Source: Alteribacter natronophilus (GTDB taxonomy: Bacteria > Bacillota > Bacilli > Bacillales > Salisediminibacteriaceae). From it: 64,000 nucleotides of DNA. This document shows positions 8,602 to 17,181 of this stretch, piece by piece (the stretch's first letter is position 1; each line of letters begins with the position of its first letter). Location of the stretch: NCBI RefSeq assembly GCF_006007885.1, contig NZ_VCRO01000001.1:496001-560000 (forward strand), given 5' to 3'. The notes beneath the pieces are model-generated. The model was given only the letters and a program-made list of their open reading frames with translations, did not search any database and had not been told where the DNA came from. The position numbers and the translations under genes were made by a program.

Positions 8602-9912
8602 ATGGGCATTCAAAATCTGATCAATGAAATTCCCGGGCTTCATTCTTTTCGCCACTACGGCCGGGTCACAAAGGTAACCGGACTGATGATTGAGTCCATA
8701 GGACCCCGTGCTTCAATCGGTGAGCTCTGCACGATTGAGGCAAACAGCGGACAGCGGAAAGTGATGGCCGAAGTCGTCGGGTTCAGGGATGAAAGGGTTC
8801 TTCTGATGCCCTATGATTCTGTGAATGATCTGGCTCCGGGAAGTCTCGTATCAAGCACGAGGTCCCCGCTGAAAATTCAGGTTGGTACCAGTCTTGTTGG
8901 GGAAGTCATTGACGGTCTTGGGCGTCCCCTTCAGCCTGAAAAAGCTTATAAAGGTCTTACTCCCGTTCAGGCGGACGGTTCCCCGCCGAACCCTCTGGAG
9001 CGTCCCAGAATTAAAGACCCACTCAGTATCGGGGTAAAGGCAATTGATGCTTTCCTGCCGGTAGGAAGAGGGCAGAGGCTCGGTATTTTTGCCGGAAGCG
9101 GTGTCGGTAAAAGTACGATGATGGCCATGATTGCAAAGCACTCCGAGGCCGATGTCATTGTTATTGGTCTGATTGGCGAGAGGGGCCGCGAAGTAAAAGA
9201 CTTTCTCGAACGTGATCTGGGACCGGATGGACGGAAGAAATCCATCGTAGTAGCCGCCACATCGGATCAGCCTGCCCTGATGCGGATAAAAGGGGCAATG
9301 ACAGCAACGGCAGTGGCGGAGTATTTCAGGGATCTCGGCATGAATGTGCTGCTTATGATGGACAGTGTAACGAGGTTTGCCATGGCTCAGCGTGAAATTG
9401 GACTGGCAATTGGAGAGCCTCCCACAACGAAAGGTTACACCCCTTCTGTTTTTGCCAGCCTGCCCCGTCTGCTCGAACGGAGCGGGACGAATCGGTTCGG
9501 TTCCATTACGGCTTTTTATACGGTTCTTGTAGATGGGGACGATCTTAACGACCCGGTTGCAGATGCGGTGAGAGGGATCCTCGACGGTCACCTTGTACTG
9601 GACAGAAAACTTGCCAACAAAGGCCAGTTCCCGGCCGTGAATCTATTAAAAAGTGTCAGCCGGGTTATGAAGGACATTTCCACTGAAGAGCACCAGCAGG
9701 CTGCAGACAGCGCCAGGAATCTCCTGTCAGTCTATTCGGAATCAGAGGATCTGATTAACATTGGTGCCTATAAACGGGGCTCAAGCACGGAAGTGGACAG
9801 GGCGATCGCGATGATGCCTGAACTTATTTCCTTTATTAAACAGGGTAATTCCGGGGGAGTCAGCCGGAATGAATCGGTGGAAAAACTGATAACTCTCATG
9901 CAGAAAGGATGA
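8602..9912 (+). CDS. fliI: Flagellum-specific ATPase FliI
   Basis: F1-beta-like ATPase of the flagellar type III export system. About 436 residues from ATG 8602, preceded by GGGG; an in-frame TTG at 8584 lies inside fliH and lacks a binding site. Walker A is AGSGVGKST (about residues 170-178), the GLIGERGREVKDF motif follows, and Walker B-like LLMMDSVTRFAMAQREIGLA is near 250. The family mark GEPPTTKGYTPSVF is present. The gene overlaps fliJ by 4 bases. Confidence 0.97.
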   Translation: MGIQNLINEIPGLHSFRHYGRVTKVTGLMIESIGPRASIGELCTIEANSGQRKVMAEVVGFRDERVLLMPYDSVNDLAPGSLVSSTRSPLKIQVGTSLVGEVIDGLGRPLQPEKAYKGLTPVQADGSPPNPLERPRIKDPLSIGVKAIDAFLPVGRGQRLGIFAGSGVGKSTMMAMIAKHSEADVIVIGLIGERGREVKDFLERDLGPDGRKKSIVVAATSDQPALMRIKGAMTATAVAEYFRDLGMNVLLMMDSVTRFAMAQREIGLAIGEPPTTKGYTPSVFASLPRLLERSGTNRFGSITAFYTVLVDGDDLNDPVADAVRGILDGHLVLDRKLANKGQFPAVNLLKSVSRVMKDISTEEHQQAADSARNLLSVYSESEDLINIGAYKRGSSTEVDRAIAMMPELISFIKQGNSGGVSRNESVEKLITLMQKG

Positions 9913-10355
9913 GCAGGGTGACATTTTCATTTTCCCTTCAGAACGTGCTGAAACTGAAAGAACATGAAAAAAAGGAAGCAGAACAGAAATTCTCCGCAGC
10001 CACCGGGGATTTTGAGAAAGCTGCCACCGGACTCTATGAACTTTTAAAGCAGAAGGAAAAGCTGGAAGAGGCATACGAACATGCTCTTGCCGAGGGCACG
10101 ACCATATCCCGCCTTAATGATGTGAAAAACCAGATAGGTTTTCTTGAATCACTGATTGAGACAAGCAGGAAGACAACGGACAGGGCGAGGATGCGGATGC
10201 AGACATCCAGGTCAAAAGTAAGCCGGAAAGCTGCAGATGTGCTGAAATATGAAAAAATCCGAGGAATAAAACTGAGTGACTATAAGGAAGAGCAGAAAAA
10301 CAGAGAAGCGAAGCAGCTTGACGATATTGCCCTTCAGCAGTACCTGAGAAAGTGA
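9909..10355 (+). CDS. fliJ: Flagellar export chaperone-escort FliJ
   Basis: Small coiled-coil protein that sits in the FliI hexamer like F1-gamma. 148 residues, nearly all helical and rich in Lys, Glu and Gln, beginning FSFSLQNVLKLKEHEKKEAE as in Gram-positive FliJ. Start ATG 9909 overlaps the fliI stop. Sequence conservation in the family is low; length, coiled coil and position carry the assignment. Confidence 0.9.
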   Translation: MSRVTFSFSLQNVLKLKEHEKKEAEQKFSAATGDFEKAATGLYELLKQKEKLEEAYEHALAEGTTISRLNDVKNQIGFLESLIETSRKTTDRARMRMQTSRSKVSRKAADVLKYEKIRGIKLSDYKEEQKNREAKQLDDIALQQYLRK

Positions 10356-10369
10356 TCGGAGGAAAACCA

Positions 10370-10924
10370 ATGGGGGCCGAACAGAAAAAAACAAACAAGT
10401 TCCAGGCAGTTCTCTTTCTTATTGCTGTGCCGCTGCTTTTTGCAGGCATTCTCGGCTTTATTATTTTCACCCTGGCAGGGGAGGAGGCAAGGGAAGTGGT
10501 TTACAGTATTCCTGTTGCGGGTCCTCTTATCAAGCCGGATGGAGAGGTGGCCAGAGGAGGGCTGGAATCACGAATCGAGCAGCTTAAGGAAGAAAACGAA
10601 GGTTTAAACAGGGAAATCGCGCAGCTCGTTTATGAAATCGAACAGAAAGATCAGCTGATCTCAGAATTGGAGGAACCCGCGGATTCCGGAGAAGAGCCGG
10701 CCGCAGAAGCCGAAGAGGAGGAGCCGGCCGGGGACCGGCTGAGGGAGATGGTCCGCACACTTGAAGGTATGACCGCCTCAAGAGCGGCGGATATTCTGGA
10801 GAGTATGGAGGATCGTCAGGCCGCGCTTTACCTTGATGCGATGCGGACTTCCGAACGGTCACAGATTCTTGCCAGAATCGATGCAGAAAGGGCAGCGGGC
10901 ATTATAGCGCTGATGAGTGAGTAA
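10370..10924 (+). CDS. ylxF: MotE-like flagellar operon protein (YlxF), MgtE-N-type domain
   Basis: 184 residues from ATG 10370, preceded by GGAGG. One membrane helix (about 11-36), then a coiled coil (about 66-100), a highly acidic Ala/Glu/Pro linker (about 101-124) and a C-terminal domain like the MgtE intracellular N domain (MVRTLEGMTASRAADILESM...ALMSE). Members of this family in the same operon position are called YlxF or MotE and are linked to stator or motor assembly. The acidic linker is unusually dense. Function here is inferred from position and domain order. Confidence 0.82.
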   Translation: MGAEQKKTNKFQAVLFLIAVPLLFAGILGFIIFTLAGEEAREVVYSIPVAGPLIKPDGEVARGGLESRIEQLKEENEGLNREIAQLVYEIEQKDQLISELEEPADSGEEPAAEAEEEEPAGDRLREMVRTLEGMTASRAADILESMEDRQAALYLDAMRTSERSQILARIDAERAAGIIALMSE

Positions 10925-10961
10925 TATCGTTCACTATTGTGAATGAAAAGGGGGTGAAAAC

Positions 10962-12215
10962 ATGAATGTTCAATTACAGACCCTGTCCCATCTGTTTCCC
11001 AGCCATGAGTCTGAGAGGAAAAAAGATACCGGTTCAGGGAAAAAACTTTTTTCAGGCTTACTCGATCTTCAGCAAAACAGAGAATTGAACGCCGGAGCTC
11101 CGGTGGCACGTGATCCCGATTCCGGTAACCGGGAGGATTTAATTCTGGGAAATCTCCTTTTAACTCTTTCAGAGCTGCCCATATACATAGATTTTCAGGA
11201 CGTGGTTTCTGAGGAGGAAAATCTGCTGGAGCTTATCGGAGAATTGCCGGATGAATTGAAAGAAGAAGCTGAAATGCTGATATCGGAGTCTGAAACCATT
11301 CAGGAGCTCCTCAAAGCTGATCTGCCTGATGAGCTGAAACTGGAAGCCGTTTTTTCTGCTGTTGAAAGGATGCTGACAGGCGATTTCCTTAGCCGGGAAG
11401 AGCGGAGCAGACTTCTGAGCGGTTTCAGGGAGACCGTGCAGGCGTTCTTTATTTCTGCCGGGATGAAGGAAAGGAACGCGGACCAGTCAGTTAATCCGCC
11501 TCATGAAAACAGGACAGCAGAAAAGATACTCCACCGCCTGGAAGCTCTCCTCTCTAAAAATGAAGAACAGCTCGCAGAAAGGAACACAGCTGAGAACAGA
11601 GGAGAAAAAGGGGACCGGAATGCCCTGCTTCTGCCCAGTGAGCGTGAAAGGCTGCTTCGGTCCATCATTACCCGCCATACAGGCGAGCCGGAAGGGTATA
11701 CAGGCAAAGTGGCGCGTCCGCCTGAGAGCCTGCAGTCTTTTTCCAGGGTGATGCCAGCTGTTCAGCAGCATAGCCTCCTGGCCGGGGAGGAGCAGAAACA
11801 GGAGGACAGAGTCCGTCTGCTTATAAGACAATTTGACTCTATTCTTTCCCAGAGAATTTTCAGACAGGAAAGTGTCCAACAGATTTCCGTACGCCTTCAT
11901 CCTGAACACCTCGGCAAAATGGATGTGACGCTCACGCAGAACGCAGGGCAGCTCACAGCAAGAATAGCTGTTTCCGCTCCACTGACAAGAGAAATGGTTG
12001 AACAAAACATCCATCAGCTTCGCCAGGCATTCCTTCATCAGAACCTGAACGTTGAAAAGATTGAGATCAGCCAGCTGCCGGGCCAGGCAGATGAAGAACC
12101 GGACAGAAGGGACCGGGAAAAAGAGAATGAACAGCATGCAGAGACAGATGATTCATCCGGGGAGGTTACGGATTTCAGTAACATCCTTGAAGAAACGCTC
12201 AACATAAAAGTGTAG
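10962..12215 (+). CDS. fliK: Flagellar hook-length control protein FliK
   Basis: Secreted ruler that measures hook length and triggers the FlhB specificity switch. 417 residues. The first 280 or so are poorly conserved, Glu/Leu-rich and mostly helical. The C-terminal domain (about 285-385) matches the Flg_hook domain, with SVQQISVRLHPEHLGKMDVTL and a following LRQAFLHQNLNVEKIEIS block. It ends in a charged tail. The start ATG follows AGGGGGTG. flgD begins 9 bases after the stop. Confidence 0.92.
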   Translation: MNVQLQTLSHLFPSHESERKKDTGSGKKLFSGLLDLQQNRELNAGAPVARDPDSGNREDLILGNLLLTLSELPIYIDFQDVVSEEENLLELIGELPDELKEEAEMLISESETIQELLKADLPDELKLEAVFSAVERMLTGDFLSREERSRLLSGFRETVQAFFISAGMKERNADQSVNPPHENRTAEKILHRLEALLSKNEEQLAERNTAENRGEKGDRNALLLPSERERLLRSIITRHTGEPEGYTGKVARPPESLQSFSRVMPAVQQHSLLAGEEQKQEDRVRLLIRQFDSILSQRIFRQESVQQISVRLHPEHLGKMDVTLTQNAGQLTARIAVSAPLTREMVEQNIHQLRQAFLHQNLNVEKIEISQLPGQADEEPDRRDREKENEQHAETDDSSGEVTDFSNILEETLNIKV

Positions 12216-12224
12216 GTGAAAAAA

Positions 12225-12656
12225 ATGGTTATGTCGGTTACAGACAGTCTCTATCTCGATGATTACAGAAAAGCAAAGAATGAGAAGCCGTCAGGTGATC
12301 TGGACAAAGATGCTTTCCTTAAAATACTCATCACGCAGCTTCAGAATCAGGACCCGTTAAATCCGATGGAAGATAAGGAATTTATCGCCCAGATGGCCCA
12401 GTTCACCTCACTGGAACAGCTGACGAACATTGGCACATCGGTTGAAAAAATGGCCGGTGGGACCGGGACGATTTCCGATTACGCTGAAATGATTGGCAAG
12501 CGGGTGGAATTCGAAGACGAAAGCAGCCTGATTACAGGCACAGTCACTTCTGTCACCTTTAAGGAGGGAACAGCGGCCTTCATTATTGACGGGGATAAAA
12601 AAATCAGCCCGGCTCAGGTGCGTCAAATGTCCCTTACCGGAGATGCAGCTGAGTGA
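12225..12656 (+). CDS. flgD: Flagellar hook-capping (scaffold) protein FlgD
   Basis: Cap needed for polymerisation of FlgE into the hook. About 143 residues, a short Gram-positive type without the long C-terminal FlgD_ig/FnIII region of enterobacteria. The conserved N-terminal block is LDKDAFLKILITQLQNQDPLNPM followed by DKEFIAQMAQFTSLEQL. Start is ATG 12225 after TAGGTG; ATG 12231 is also possible. Downstream is the conserved flagellar operon protein, then flgE. Confidence 0.93.
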   Translation: MVMSVTDSLYLDDYRKAKNEKPSGDLDKDAFLKILITQLQNQDPLNPMEDKEFIAQMAQFTSLEQLTNIGTSVEKMAGGTGTISDYAEMIGKRVEFEDESSLITGTVTSVTFKEGTAAFIIDGDKKISPAQVRQMSLTGDAAE

Positions 12657-12673
12657 AGAGGTGATGGAGCACC

Positions 12674-13051
12674 GTGAAAATAACGAATCATCGCGTACAT
12701 GAACCTGTTTTTCCGCCGGTTAAAAACAGCAGAACAGCTTCCGATCCAGGTGCTGGATTTGCTGAAGCCCTCGCAGAAGCATCCGGGGGCAGGCTGAAAG
12801 TAAGCAGTCATGCGGAAAAAAGGATCAGCCAGCGTGGAATTGCCATCAGTGACCAGCTCTGGAGCAGAGTTGAAGCAGATGTAAATCAAGCAAAACATAA
12901 AGGTGTAAAGGATTCCCTTGTCCTTACAAAGGAAGCAGCATTCATCGTCAATGCGAGCTCGAGCACGGTAATTACAGCGATGCTGCGGGAAGAAGCATCA
13001 TCACGCCTGTTTACCAACATTAACGGAACGATAATTATCGACGATCATTAA
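12674..13051 (+). CDS. Conserved flagellar operon protein (TIGR02530 type), function unknown
   Basis: 125 residues, GTG start after GAGGTGATGGAG. The conserved part, from about residue 45, reads SSHAEKRISQRGIAIS, then VKDSLVLTKEAAFIVNASSSTVITAM and a final FTNINGTIIID. This is the pattern I associate with the TIGR02530 family, found between flgD and flgE in many Firmicutes and in some other flagellated bacteria. No enzymatic motif or membrane segment is visible. The conserved location between hook-cap and hook genes suggests a role in hook assembly, which is inference. Confidence 0.8.
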   Translation: MKITNHRVHEPVFPPVKNSRTASDPGAGFAEALAEASGGRLKVSSHAEKRISQRGIAISDQLWSRVEADVNQAKHKGVKDSLVLTKEAAFIVNASSSTVITAMLREEASSRLFTNINGTIIIDDH

Positions 13052-13188
13052 CCTGTTCGGCCGGACCGGAAGGAAGCCGGATGCTGCTGACGGACTGACG
13101 CAGCGTCATCCAGGTGGGGGATACAGACAGACAATAAACTGCCGGGTCACGATAGCCGTGTCCCGCCGGTAAAAAAGGAGCTTTTACT

Positions 13189-14019
13189 ATGATCAGATCC
13201 ATGTACGCAAGTATCGGAGGTATGAAAAACTTTCAGACAAAGCTTGACGTAATCGGAAATAACATTGCCAACGTGAACACCCACGGTTTTAAAAAGGGAC
13301 GCACCACGTTCCAGGATCTTGTAAGCCAGCAGGTGGGCGGCGCCAGTGCAGCAGCGGAAAACCGCGGGGGAACCAATCCCCTTCAGGTGGGGCTTGGATC
13401 GGGGATGAGTTCCATTGACACGATTCAGAATCAGGGCTCCCTTCAGTCAACCGGTCGTCAGCTTGATATGGCTATTTCAGGTGACGGGTATTTCATGGTG
13501 TCCGATGGTGGCGAGCCACAATATACCCGGGCAGGCAATTTTTATCTGGATAATGATGGCAACCTCGTAAACGGGTCAGGGATGATTGTTCAGGGATACG
13601 GATCGGATGGAGATGAGATCAATACTGATGAAGAACCGATTAATCTTGGTTTTGGGGAGTTGGGTGAGTTCGAGGGGTTTGATATATCCTCCACAGGGAT
13701 CATAACTGCCATCCTGGAAGGCGGAGACACCCAGACAGTTGGTCAGATCGCTCTGGCAACATTCGATAATCCGGGAGGACTGGAGAAAACAGGAGATAAC
13801 CTTTATCAGGTATCCAGTAATTCCGGTGCTCCTGCGGTCGACGTTTCAGGTACAGGGGGACGCGGTGACCTTGTAGGAGCCGCACTTGAGATGTCCAACG
13901 TGGATCTTGCTGAGGAATTCGCTGAGATGATCGTCGGTCAGCGAGGCTTTCAGGCCAATACACGGATGATTACAACATCGGATGAGATTCTGCAGGAGCT
14001 TGTCAATCTGAAACGATAG
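13189..14019 (+). CDS. flgE: Flagellar hook protein FlgE (FlgG-like, short Gram-positive type)
   Basis: Main hook subunit; in Bacillus it is short and was historically named flgG. 276 residues. The N-terminal rod/hook signature is KLDVIGNNIANVNTHGFKKGR (spaced as in Bsu FlgE), the central D1 motif is DMAISGDGYFMV (about 94-105), and the C-terminus closes with LVGAALEMSNVDLAEEFAEM and TSDEILQELVNLKR, nearly identical to the B. subtilis hook protein. The region 14020-14091 downstream is too short for flbD (ylzI), which follows flgE in B. subtilis. Confidence 0.92.
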   Translation: MIRSMYASIGGMKNFQTKLDVIGNNIANVNTHGFKKGRTTFQDLVSQQVGGASAAAENRGGTNPLQVGLGSGMSSIDTIQNQGSLQSTGRQLDMAISGDGYFMVSDGGEPQYTRAGNFYLDNDGNLVNGSGMIVQGYGSDGDEINTDEEPINLGFGELGEFEGFDISSTGIITAILEGGDTQTVGQIALATFDNPGGLEKTGDNLYQVSSNSGAPAVDVSGTGGRGDLVGAALEMSNVDLAEEFAEMIVGQRGFQANTRMITTSDEILQELVNLKR

Positions 14020-14091
14020 GGTCTTCAGGGGCGTGTATCCCCTGTTCCCGCTGAATAATGAAAAAACCAGGAACGACAGGGGGGCTGTCTT

Positions 14092-14523
14092 TTGTTTAAA
14101 AACCGTCTTGTTACCTATATGCTTATCATTTTATTTCTTATGACAGCTGCCGGCACTGCAGTTCTGTTCTTTGTATCCACTCCGGAGGAAAGCACGGAGG
14201 CACATGCAGAACCCGATCCGGACGAGGAAATCGCCATGCAGGTGGATACGGACCAGATTACGACCAACTTAAAGTCAGGCAATATAATCAGGACCCGTTT
14301 TGTCATCCAGCTCAGCACGGAAGAAGCGGCACAGGAGTTTGAGAAACGGAATTTCCAGGCCGAAAACGTCATTCTGCAGATGCTGGCCGATCTAGATGCA
14401 GCTGAGTTTGAAGGATCAGGTACGATCCGGGGGCTGGAGGAACAGCTGAAAACTGAATTTAACAGCCTGGTGCATTCAGGTGAAGTTACGCGGGTTTACA
14501 CACAGGAATGGATCGTTCAGTGA
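14092..14523 (+). CDS. fliL: Flagellar basal body-associated protein FliL
   Basis: Single-pass membrane protein at the base of the motor, associated with the stators. 143 residues from TTG 14092, preceded by AGGGGGG. One membrane helix (about 8-27), a short acidic periplasmic linker, then the FliL domain with NIIRTRFVIQLSTEEAAQEF and the typical final VTRVYTQEWIVQ. Neighbouring order flgE-fliL-fliM is the usual one. Confidence 0.93.
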   Translation: MFKNRLVTYMLIILFLMTAAGTAVLFFVSTPEESTEAHAEPDPDEEIAMQVDTDQITTNLKSGNIIRTRFVIQLSTEEAAQEFEKRNFQAENVILQMLADLDAAEFEGSGTIRGLEEQLKTEFNSLVHSGEVTRVYTQEWIVQ

Positions 14524-14550
14524 CAATAACCGGTTCCCGTGGAGAGGCAG

Positions 14551-15525
14551 GTGAGTTCAATCAGAAATCCAGAATCAAATACAGAGGAAATATATTCCAA
14601 ATCGAGCGCCCGGCCAGGAAGCCGAAAAGAAAGGAAAGTCCGCAATTATGATTTTAAGCGGGCGCTGCGATTTTCAAAAGATCAGGTCAGGGGACTAACC
14701 AGAGTACATGAGAATTTTGCACGCCTTCTTACTACCCAGCTTTCCGCCCAGCTGAGAACTTTTGTGGAGATTCATGTGAGCCGGGTGGATCAGATTCCAT
14801 ACGAGGACTTTATCCGCTCTCTTCCTGAAAAAACCATTCTTACGGTTTTTGAACCGGTGCCGCTAGAAGGGCGGATGCTGATGGAAGTAAATCTTCCGAT
14901 CGCTTACTCCATGCTTGACAGGCTCCTGGGAGGAAGCGGTGAAGAAGCATCAGAAAGTGAAGGGCTCACGGAGATTGAAACGAAAATAATGACACGGATC
15001 ATCAGCAGGGCCCTGAATGCATTCAGGGAAGCGTGGCACTCCGTAGAGCCGTTCCAGCCCGAGATGAACGAACTTGAGCAGAATCCACAGTTCATTCAGC
15101 TCGTATCACCGAATGAAACGGTTGTTGTTATCTCACTTGAAGCAACCATCGGGGAAGTGACAGGACCCATCAATCTCTGCCTTCCGTATGTAGTAATCGA
15201 GCATCTGCTTCCGAAACTGTCAGTGCATATGTGGATGCAGACAAAACAGAAGGAGCGTCCTCTTCATGAAGAGGACAGCATCAGGGAGACAATTAAAAAC
15301 GCAGCTCTGGATATTACTGTCGAGCTTGGTAAAACAGATGTTACTGTTCAGGAGCTTTTGAACCTCCAGAAGGGGGATGTGGTACGGCTCGGTTCCAGAG
15401 TGACAGATCCGCTCCTCGTAAACGTTGAAAGTGAACTCCGGTTTAAAGCGCAGCCCGGAAAACAGAAACAGAAGCTGGCGGTTCAGATTACAGAGGAAGT
15501 AGAGGAGGCTGACAGTTATGAATGA
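14551..15525 (+). CDS. fliM: Flagellar motor switch protein FliM, lacking the N-terminal CheY-docking motif
   Basis: C-ring scaffold that normally receives phospho-CheY. About 324 residues from GTG 14551 (GGAGAGG just upstream; GTG 14539 is an alternative). From residue 33 on it matches FliM closely: [38 protein letters not shown] (GGxG motif, about 125-132), [18 protein letters not shown], and the C-terminal FliN-like domain. The N-terminus is the odd part. B. subtilis and E. coli FliM begin with an LSQxEIDALL peptide that binds CheY-P, whereas here the first 32 residues are a Ser/Arg/Glu-rich stretch without it. No alternative frame upstream restores the motif. The next gene, fliY, does carry it. 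Confidence 0.93.
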   Translation: MSSIRNPESNTEEIYSKSSARPGSRKERKVRNYDFKRALRFSKDQVRGLTRVHENFARLLTTQLSAQLRTFVEIHVSRVDQIPYEDFIRSLPEKTILTVFEPVPLEGRMLMEVNLPIAYSMLDRLLGGSGEEASESEGLTEIETKIMTRIISRALNAFREAWHSVEPFQPEMNELEQNPQFIQLVSPNETVVVISLEATIGEVTGPINLCLPYVVIEHLLPKLSVHMWMQTKQKERPLHEEDSIRETIKNAALDITVELGKTDVTVQELLNLQKGDVVRLGSRVTDPLLVNVESELRFKAQPGKQKQKLAVQITEEVEEADSYE

Positions 15526-16093
15526 TGAAAGATTGTCCCAGGAGGAAATTGACGCCCTTCTCAATGGAATAGAAGAGGAGCCGGAGAAGAAAGGCCCGGA
15601 AAAGACCGGCTCCGAAACCGTGAGCGAAGAAGAGGGTGAAACGTCCGGTGAAACGGAGCACAAGGACGATGATGAAAATCATGATGAAAATGCGCCCGGA
15701 AATGCGGCAGGAGCCCGGGAGAATTTCTCATCCGGTCATACCCTGAATGAGGAGGGCGGTAAAGCCGGTTCCCAGGTAGCCACCGCGGCATTCTCCGATT
15801 TTGGGCAGGACGCCCATGTGACAGCGGGAGAGGGGAAAAACCTCAGTATGCTGCTGGATATTCCTCTGGAAGTAACGGTTGAACTGGGCCGTACGAAACG
15901 GTCGATCGGGGATATTCTTGAACTTACGAAGGGATCGATCCTTGAGCTTGACAAACTTGCCGGTGAACCGGTGGATGTAATGGTAAACAGGAAGCTAGTG
16001 GCCAAAGGTGAGGTTGTGGTTATTGATGAAAACTTTGGTGTGCGCGTGACAGATATCGTAAGTCAGCGTGACCGGATTAAAAACCTGAAATAA
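15518..16093 (+). CDS. fliY: Short FliY/FliN-type motor switch protein without CheC phosphatase domain
   Basis: 191 residues, about half the length of B. subtilis FliY (roughly 378). It starts with the CheY-binding type peptide [12 protein letters not shown] (6-17). An acidic, Gly/Glu/Asp-rich low-complexity linker follows (about 18-105). The FliN/SpoA domain is at about 109-186, with [40 protein letters not shown] and [12 protein letters not shown]-like ending. The CheC-like domain that dephosphorylates CheY-P in Bacillus FliY is entirely missing; nothing in the linker resembles its E-x2-N active-site helices. Start ATG overlaps the end of fliM by 8 bases. FliN is an equally fair name for the domain content. 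Confidence 0.9.
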   Translation: MNDERLSQEEIDALLNGIEEEPEKKGPEKTGSETVSEEEGETSGETEHKDDDENHDENAPGNAAGARENFSSGHTLNEEGGKAGSQVATAAFSDFGQDAHVTAGEGKNLSMLLDIPLEVTVELGRTKRSIGDILELTKGSILELDKLAGEPVDVMVNRKLVAKGEVVVIDENFGVRVTDIVSQRDRIKNLK

Positions 16094-16131
16094 CCGGCCG
16101 GATAAAAGGCGCCGGCCAGACGGGGGACGAA

Positions 16132-16497
16132 GTGACGAGAAAAATTCTGATAGCAGACCGGTCGGACTTTGCAAGGGAGCTCCTTAAAGATCTGATTTCC
16201 AGCTGCGAGTCATGTGAATTCTATGAAACTCAGAGTGCTGTAGAAGCTGTCCGGCTTTTTGCGGAAAAGGGACCTGACCTGACATTTCTTGATCTTGTTC
16301 TCAATAATGGAGACGGTTTTACTGTTCTCCGCACAATGAGGGAGCTGGAGCGTGATAAATGCATCGTAATCTGTACAGCTCTCGCCCAGACTGCTGTGAA
16401 GGTGGATGCCATGCAGTCTGGCGCCTCCGCGTTTCTGGCCAAACCGCTGAGCGGAAGCAGGATCGAATCAATACTTAAAAACGAGACAGGATCGTGA
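16132..16497 (+). CDS. cheY: CheY-like response regulator receiver protein with altered acidic pocket
   Basis: 121-residue stand-alone receiver, same length and operon position (between fliY and fliO) as B. subtilis CheY. GTG start after GGGGG. Key residues by alignment: Asp9 kept, second acidic residue replaced by Arg10 (LIADRSDF against LIVDDAAF in B. subtilis), phospho-acceptor Asp54 kept (TFLD), Thr82 kept, Lys104 kept (FLAKP), while the Pro that normally follows the phosphorylation site region is lost (DLVLNNGDG). Arg10 equals Asp13 of E. coli CheY, where Lys or Arg substitutions are reported to give activity without phosphorylation. Mg binding and phosphorylation are therefore probably impaired. 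It may be a constitutively active or structural switch subunit. Confidence 0.85.
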   Translation: MTRKILIADRSDFARELLKDLISSCESCEFYETQSAVEAVRLFAEKGPDLTFLDLVLNNGDGFTVLRTMRELERDKCIVICTALAQTAVKVDAMQSGASAFLAKPLSGSRIESILKNETGS

Positions 16498-17181
16498 ATG
16501 GGTATGTATTTTTGCAGCACGAAAAACAACAATTTAATAGCGGCAGTAATCGTCACTGTCCTTTTCCTGCTGTCTTCCGGAACGGGAGCGGCAGAAAGTC
16601 AGTTAGGGGATGGGGACGGTTCTGTCGGAGATTTTCTGAACGAGAATGAATCACCTTCCGGAAGTACCGGTGAAACGGATCCGGCCGGTGAGGCGGAACC
16701 TGCCGGTATACAGAATGGATCCGGCGATCAGAGTCTGTTCGGCCTGCTGTTTCAGATGTTTCTTGCTCTTGGGGTGGTACTGGCTCTTATTTACGGAATG
16801 CTCCGCTTTATAAACAGGCGTACCCGTACACTTAAAGGCAGCAGAACAATCCAGTCGGTCGGGGGAGTAAATGTGGGCCAGAACCGCTCCGTTCAGATTG
16901 TCAAAGCAGGGGACAGGCTTCTTATTGTCGGGGTCGGTGAGGATGTGCGACTTCTCCGGGAAGTGAGTAATCCTGATGAAATCGAGCAGATGCTGAAAGA
17001 CCACGAAACATCGGATGCCCTGGATGTGCCGGTTGCAAGAGCAGGGGAATGGCTGAAACAGTCGTTTGCAGCAAAAAAAGGGAGCAGTTCTTTTCCTGAC
17101 GTGCTGGAACGCAGGCTTAAAGGTGTAAGGGATGACCAGAAGAAAAAACATTCTTCCGTTCAGGTGAACCGCCATGATTGA
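16498..17181 (+). CDS. fliO: Flagellar biosynthesis protein FliO (FliZ of Bacillus)
   Basis: Membrane protein that helps FliP assemble into the export gate. 227 residues. An N-terminal signal-like hydrophobic segment (about 12-32) is followed by an acidic Gly/Glu/Pro-rich external region, a membrane helix (about 80-101, LLFQMFLALGVVLALIYGML) and a cytoplasmic FliO domain (IQSVGGVNVGQNRSVQIVKAGDRLLIVGV...). The ATG at 16498 abuts the cheY stop; its binding site is weak. It overlaps fliP by 8 bases. Confidence 0.92.
   Translation: MGMYFCSTKNNNLIAAVIVTVLFLLSSGTGAAESQLGDGDGSVGDFLNENESPSGSTGETDPAGEAEPAGIQNGSGDQSLFGLLFQMFLALGVVLALIYGMLRFINRRTRTLKGSRTIQSVGGVNVGQNRSVQIVKAGDRLLIVGVGEDVRLLREVSNPDEIEQMLKDHETSDALDVPVARAGEWLKQSFAAKKGSSSFPDVLERRLKGVRDDQKKKHSSVQVNRHD

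Noticed and set aside
14521-14650. Frameshift hiding the FliM N-terminal motif
   Set aside because: I read the other frames upstream of the conserved block; none encodes LSQxEIDALL or a close variant.
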